This document shows positions 59,460 to 64,000 of a DNA stretch of 64,000 bases, piece by piece. Origin of the DNA: Scytalidium lignicola. Taxonomy: Eukaryota; Ascomycota; Leotiomycetes. Both the position numbers and the translations under genes were made by a program. The stretch spans positions 351,795 through 415,794 of the forward strand of contig NCSJ02000002.1 in assembly GCA_002812745.2 (NCBI GenBank). The letters run 5' to 3'. The number at the start of each line of letters is the position of its first letter. The stretch's first letter is position 1. Below the pieces are notes generated by a model that searched no databases, had not been told where the DNA came from, and saw nothing but the letters and a program-made list of their open reading frames with translations.

Positions 59460-61200
59460 TTCACCAAAATTATGATACGTCAAAAACAATTAATTAAAAA
59501 TAAAGAAAACAATAATGTCGGCTCTGCCAAGCAAGCACTCAACACACACACACGCACACGCACAGAAAGAGAGAAGAGAGAGAGACAGTTGTCTCTATCT
59601 CTGTCTCTCCCGCGACGGCTAGCAGCCGAGAGGTTGTATTTCAAATCCGAGGCGGCGGGTCGCTTTTTACCTACTCCGTTGCCAATCTAAGCGCAAACGA
59701 ATTCGACGGTCATTACGCGTTTGCAATCGCGACGATGGGATCGAGAAGAGCTGTCTTTGCAGATGTGAGGATTCGCAGATGGAGAGTTGATTGCGGCGGC
59801 GCTCATCAGGGCAAGGACCCAAAAAAAAAGTTGAATCTCAGGGTGCAAGCAAGGGAACGAGAGCTCTCGGTGTGTAGCAGCAGGCAGGAAGTAGTAGGAG
59901 TGGATCGTGTGTGGCGGGGTGAGCGACTCCGGGGAAAGGTTCGGTCAAGGCTGGGCGATTCCGGTCACGAATTGAACGTTGCACTTGGAGTCGGAGAATG
60001 CGAGTGTGTCGGGGTTGTTATTGTTGTCTTTCGCAAGGTCTGGATTCTGGAGAAAGAGGATTAACTGAAGCAGGAAAAAGAAGGTGTGACGTGAATCCGT
60101 GGTCGTGGTGGTAGTGGTTAGTAGTAGGTTCAAAGAAGTCGAGAGTGCCTGCCTTGTGTCCTTGGGCGACCGCCCAGCGATTTTTGGGGTTCGTTCGTTC
60201 GGGGCAGCAGCAGCACTAACAGCAAGCACCAGTCGAGTGTGCAGCGCTAACCGAAAGCAGGGCCGAAGGGGGGGACGGTGGATGGCGGCACTACGACGGA
60301 TTGGTCCTTAGGGGGAGGGATTTGGGGACTGTGAACTTGGGTGGACTTTTGGCTGGGACGACGGGGGGGAACAGACAGACAACATCAATGGGTCAATGGA
60401 TTCTTAGTGGATTCATGGGTTTCTGGCTGTCTGGCACCTGGCAAATGGACCTGGCAAATGGGCTCTGGCACCGCCACTGGGGGACCCGGGTCCACTGTAA
60501 TTGGGCTCTCTGGCTTCTCTGGCTTCTCTCTCCCAGCGAGGCCAAGCCCCCCCAAGCCCTTCGTGCGCGGAGTTAAAGCTCTGCAAACTCCTCTTCTTCT
60601 TGTTGCTCTCCACACGGCGCTCCAGCGTACGCTTGTCAGGTACTAGGGCCTGAAAATGTCGTCGTGCACCTTAGGTTCGCTCGGCGGGGGCGGCCTGCGA
60701 ATGTCGACAGGTTTACGTCGTGGTGGTTGATTCGATTTGACTTGGGTTTGAAGGTTTTATTTTTATTTTCGTGTGCTGATCGTGCTGATGTGCCTGCGGT
60801 TGCTTCTGGAAGGTCTCGAAGCGCAATGCAAATCATACTTGGAAGCTCTTATGCCAGGCCCCTCCCCTCTCGTGCCTCTCTCTCTCTATTTTTGAGTCGT
60901 AATCTAGGTGGGCCGCAACCCCCCCCTTCCTGCCCCCTTGTCCCCTCGGGCCAGGACTCCGTGACACTGCAGACTGCATCTTCTCTCTCCCTCTCGCGCG
61001 CTCTCTCTGTCTGGTCCTCTCAGAGATAATCCCACCATCGAGGCGGGCTTTGGGTTGTGCGCGCTGCCGGGTTGCAGCTGCAGGTGCAGCAGGTACAAGC
61101 ACCCGGGAAGGAAAGGTGGTTGAGGGTGGTAACTTCTTCCTGCCACCGGCGAATTGCCAGGACCAGCGGGCACCAAGTTTGGCTGGTGGTGTCCAGTGTC

Positions 61201-61236
61201 GCCCATGTCGCCCATGTCTCCCATGTCTCCCATGTT
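61201..61236. repeat. 9-base GCCCATGTC tandem repeat
   Basis: Four tandem copies of a 9-base unit (GCCCATGTC, drifting to TCCCATGTC). On the minus strand it reads as repeated MGD codons, probably by chance. Confidence 0.85.
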
Positions 61237-63882
61237 CATCGTACCACTGGGCGCCGTTGTGGTTGCTTCCCCTTTCCAATAAGTCTTCTGCTACCACCGC
61301 ATTCGATTCCTGGGTCAATCATTTATCAGCGTCACCATGCTCGCTCAACTACGGGGAGGCAAATTAGAAGGTGCTGCTACCCACGCCTGCATGTACGGTA
61401 AAGTCATGGTTCGGTCGTGCCGTACCGTACGCAGCAGCAGCATCGCGCTCACATCCTCAAGGTCTGGTGCTGTATTAGTGAACCTTTCGCTGCGGGCTGG
61501 ACTTGGACAGTTCCGGCATGATCTTTCCCAGCCCCAGCCGAAGATGGTGTTTGCCCTGACCAATGTGCTGACCGCCCTGCACTGCAGTCCTAGGAAAGGT
61601 TCAGCCAAGTACTGTACTGTACATCCATCCGTACGAAGTTGAGTGGTGGCAGGACTGGACTAGCACCTCATTGCATCTGCCCAGTGTCGAGCGGCGAACG
61701 AATAGAAAGCTGGAATCTGGCATTGTATAGTACGATTGCTCTCACATTTCATAAACAAACACCACGATAGAGCAATGAACCATCCTCCACGACAGCTTAC
61801 AGGTCTACCGCCAGGCGCATCCAGCGACGACGAACCCCAGGATTCAGCACTGCAACATGCAATTTGTGGGGTGAGCAGTGGCGCTTCTAGCGGTTGGAAG
61901 GGTGCCAGTCCAGGAATTTTGACAGTATTTCGCCCCCGAGGAGTGCAGGAGTGCACAAGTACTGTTACTGTTACTGTAACTTACCATTCAAATCCATCAC
62001 CGCCTTCTCCCAACGCAAGTCAATCTGCCCTGGGAAATAATGGCGAGAATGGCGTTAAATAGGCGCCAAGCATCTAGACGCAAGTAAGTACCGACAATAA
62101 TGAAAAAGAGGATCTCAACCGCGCCGAGCAAAGGCAACACTCGGTTTGCAATGACCATTACCCTCAACAGTACCGAGGATAATTAATGGGCGCAAAGTAC
62201 TACGTACTACGTACACGTTCATCTACATCTTCATCTCATCTTCAGCTGGTTTTTGCGCGCCTTGGTTGCGTGCGTGATCCTATCAGTCTCTTATCAGGCG
62301 CTCGATTAGGTCCGAAAAGATCTTGCCCGTGACGCTCTGCAGGGCGCTTTCATGCTTCCATACGGCAACTCTCGTGCCTCATTAATAATAAATTACAGTT
62401 GTTCTGCATTCTGCTGCACGTCTTGGCGGGTAAGATCTCTCCCCCGCCATCCAGCACGATACTTTGTGACCTACCTGATTCGAAATCAAAAGGTTCCCCC
62501 TGCTACTGCACATTACTCTATTGTACCAACCAGACACCGCAGCCGTTACATGCCCTTCATCTATCTGGATTTTGATCTATCAGGGCTTCCGATCTACATA
62601 TCCATCTATCGACAGTACTTGCCAGAATAAACCATGAGACCCAAACTACGCCAGAGCGCGATTCGTCCCGTAAATCTATGATGCAGATTCCATCAGCCAA
62701 GGAGACCAGAACAAGATATCCAAGCCGGGGAGAAGAAGGGAAGAAGCCTGGGCGATTCGCACAATCCATACTCCGTACCATACACATTACTCTCGAATCC
62801 AATGCCGAAGGAGAAGAAATCCCTCGAATCAAGACCGTCCACCGACCCCCCCATCTGAGCACAAAGGAGACAAGCAAGTCCAGGCGGGGGCCAGGTTTGT
62901 TGAGCGTTTTGATTTTAACCGCGCCGAAAATCTTTCCCCTCCTCTCTATTTCTCTCTCTCACTTTTCTTGCTTCTCGCTCGTCCCGCGCGCGCAGCCCCA
63001 ATAATGCTTTCCCAGGCGTGCCAGGCTTCTGGAGCGCGCAGCGTACCAAGTCTGCAAGTGTCAAAACCCAACGGGATGGGTTCGACTTTAATTAATGCGC
63101 TCGTGCCAGGACCAGGCCCCCGTTTCCCCATCCTCGACTTTTGGAACTTGTGTCATTTCAGCCGGAGGCAATGACCCGATGGGGTGGGAAGAGAGATGCG
63201 CGCTCTTCCTTTCCCTCTGTCTCTCACCCCGCCACCAAAGTAACCAGCCTTCTATGTAACAACTAACAACTACTTCTCTATCCTGTACAACGACAACAAT
63301 AATGATTAATCCCGTGTATGAGGGAGCATACTGACCGAAGTTAAAATAACGTGGAGGCTGACGAAGCAAAGAAAGAAGCTTTTACTTTCTTTGGCAGCTG
63401 CTGCTTAAAGTACTTATCTATCGAAAGTACCGTACAGGTATGATACAGAGTACAGACCACAGTACCTTGCCGTGTCAGACCCAAACCAACCAATTACAGA
63501 AGAGAAAAATCCCTGCTCACCACAACCCGCGTTGTCGCAACTCTCATGGCCGACAAGGACTGAGCCTGTAACCATCCACGTGGCTGACGCGGATCATCGC
63601 TTACGGAGAAGGAAGGAACAGAAGGTGTCATTTTCAAAACGCATGCTCCTGTACTGCGGACGTACTGTACTCTACCGTAACTCAAAAACCTAACCATAGG
63701 TGTGAAACACATCAGTTTATTAATTTCTCACAACCCTACTTGTACAGTACAGTACGTCAAGAAAATGTGTCTCACAACAGCAAGAGATGAAGAGACTTCA
63801 CGTAAACAAGCCCAGAACTGTAACTGTAAAGGGTTTCTTATTTTAGATTTAGAACTAGAATTCTCTCAGGCATCCCAACAGC

Positions 63883-63900
63883 TACAGTACAGTACAGTAC
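63883..63900. repeat. TACAG pentamer tandem repeat
   Basis: TACAGTACAGTACAGTAC, the longest example near the right end of the window; a second copy of the motif lies at 63742-63755. Confidence 0.8.
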
Positions 63901-64000
63901 ATTTCTTTGCAGCCCGCATCCAATCAATATTCGACCATGAGACACACACACATACACACATACACATCAGACATCAGCAGCAACAGCCAAATATAAGCAA

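Larger units (their letters stand above)
59460..64000. other. 4.5 kb gene-free block upstream of creB
   Basis: No gene model is supported; open frames are short and of simple composition. The block has CA and CT simple repeats (59540-59610, 60880-61020), a 9-base tandem repeat at 61201, and GTAC-rich blocks at 61609, 63420, 63742 and 63883. It should hold the creB promoter and possibly that of a gene beyond the window. Confidence 0.5.

Noticed and set aside
60833..61318. 161-residue minus-strand frame with HGR repeats
   Set aside because: It reads through the 9-base tandem repeat and CT-rich simple sequence; composition is repeat-driven.

Overview
This window looks like a euchromatic stretch of nuclear DNA from a filamentous ascomycete (Pezizomycotina). 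I infer this from several features. Introns are short (about 50-70 bases, some longer), with GT..AG ends and CTAAC/CTGAC-like branch sites. Orthologues typical of this group are present: CreB deubiquitinase, a 49 kDa complex I subunit, and a SWIRM-amine oxidase-HMG demethylase. There are no operons. Leotiomycetes (Botrytis/Sclerotinia relatives) is my guess from remembered protein similarity, not something proved here.

I could rebuild 21 protein-coding genes, and their exon lengths add up to whole codons. Left part (0-12 kb): CMC2 and prefoldin 2 diverge from a ~170 base promoter, followed by the CCAAT-factor subunit HAP3 behind a long gene-free leader region, then a very large STE20/GC-type kinase. 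Middle-left (13.5-29 kb): a Cys-rich single-exon orphan, complex I NUO49 diverging from RPC40, NEDD8 E1 subunit UBA3 diverging from TEL2, a 3.1 kb gene-free block, an atypical SDR/epimerase-like protein, and actin capping protein beta. Middle (29.5-37.5 kb): an LSD1-type demethylase, a BAH-PHD protein and a small DUF3602-type GRGG-repeat protein, all on the minus strand. Then comes a 3.7 kb gene-free block.

Right part (41-59.5 kb): mitochondrial phosphate carrier diverging from a CBS-domain protein, ATP synthase gamma diverging from DNA topoisomerase I, COQ6 converging on a UBE2W-type E2, a calmodulin-dependent kinase, and CreB. The last 4.5 kb (59.5-64 kb) hold only simple repeats and GTAC-rich motifs. 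No tRNA, rRNA, CRISPR or intact mobile element was seen.

By function the genes are mostly housekeeping: respiration and mitochondria (CMC2, NUO49, phosphate carrier, ATP3, COQ6), transcription and chromatin (HAP3, RPC40, demethylase, BAH-PHD, TOP1, TEL2), ubiquitin-like systems (UBA3, UBE2W-type E2, CreB), and signalling and cytoskeleton. I found no convincing new multi-gene system. The most interesting signals are gene-structure oddities: a 6-base microexon in UBA3, a 14-base microexon with a split catalytic-cysteine codon in CreB, and a 7-base first coding exon in the CaM kinase. Others are an interrupted PHD finger, an SDR lacking its catalytic tyrosine, and an assembly N that breaks TOP1.
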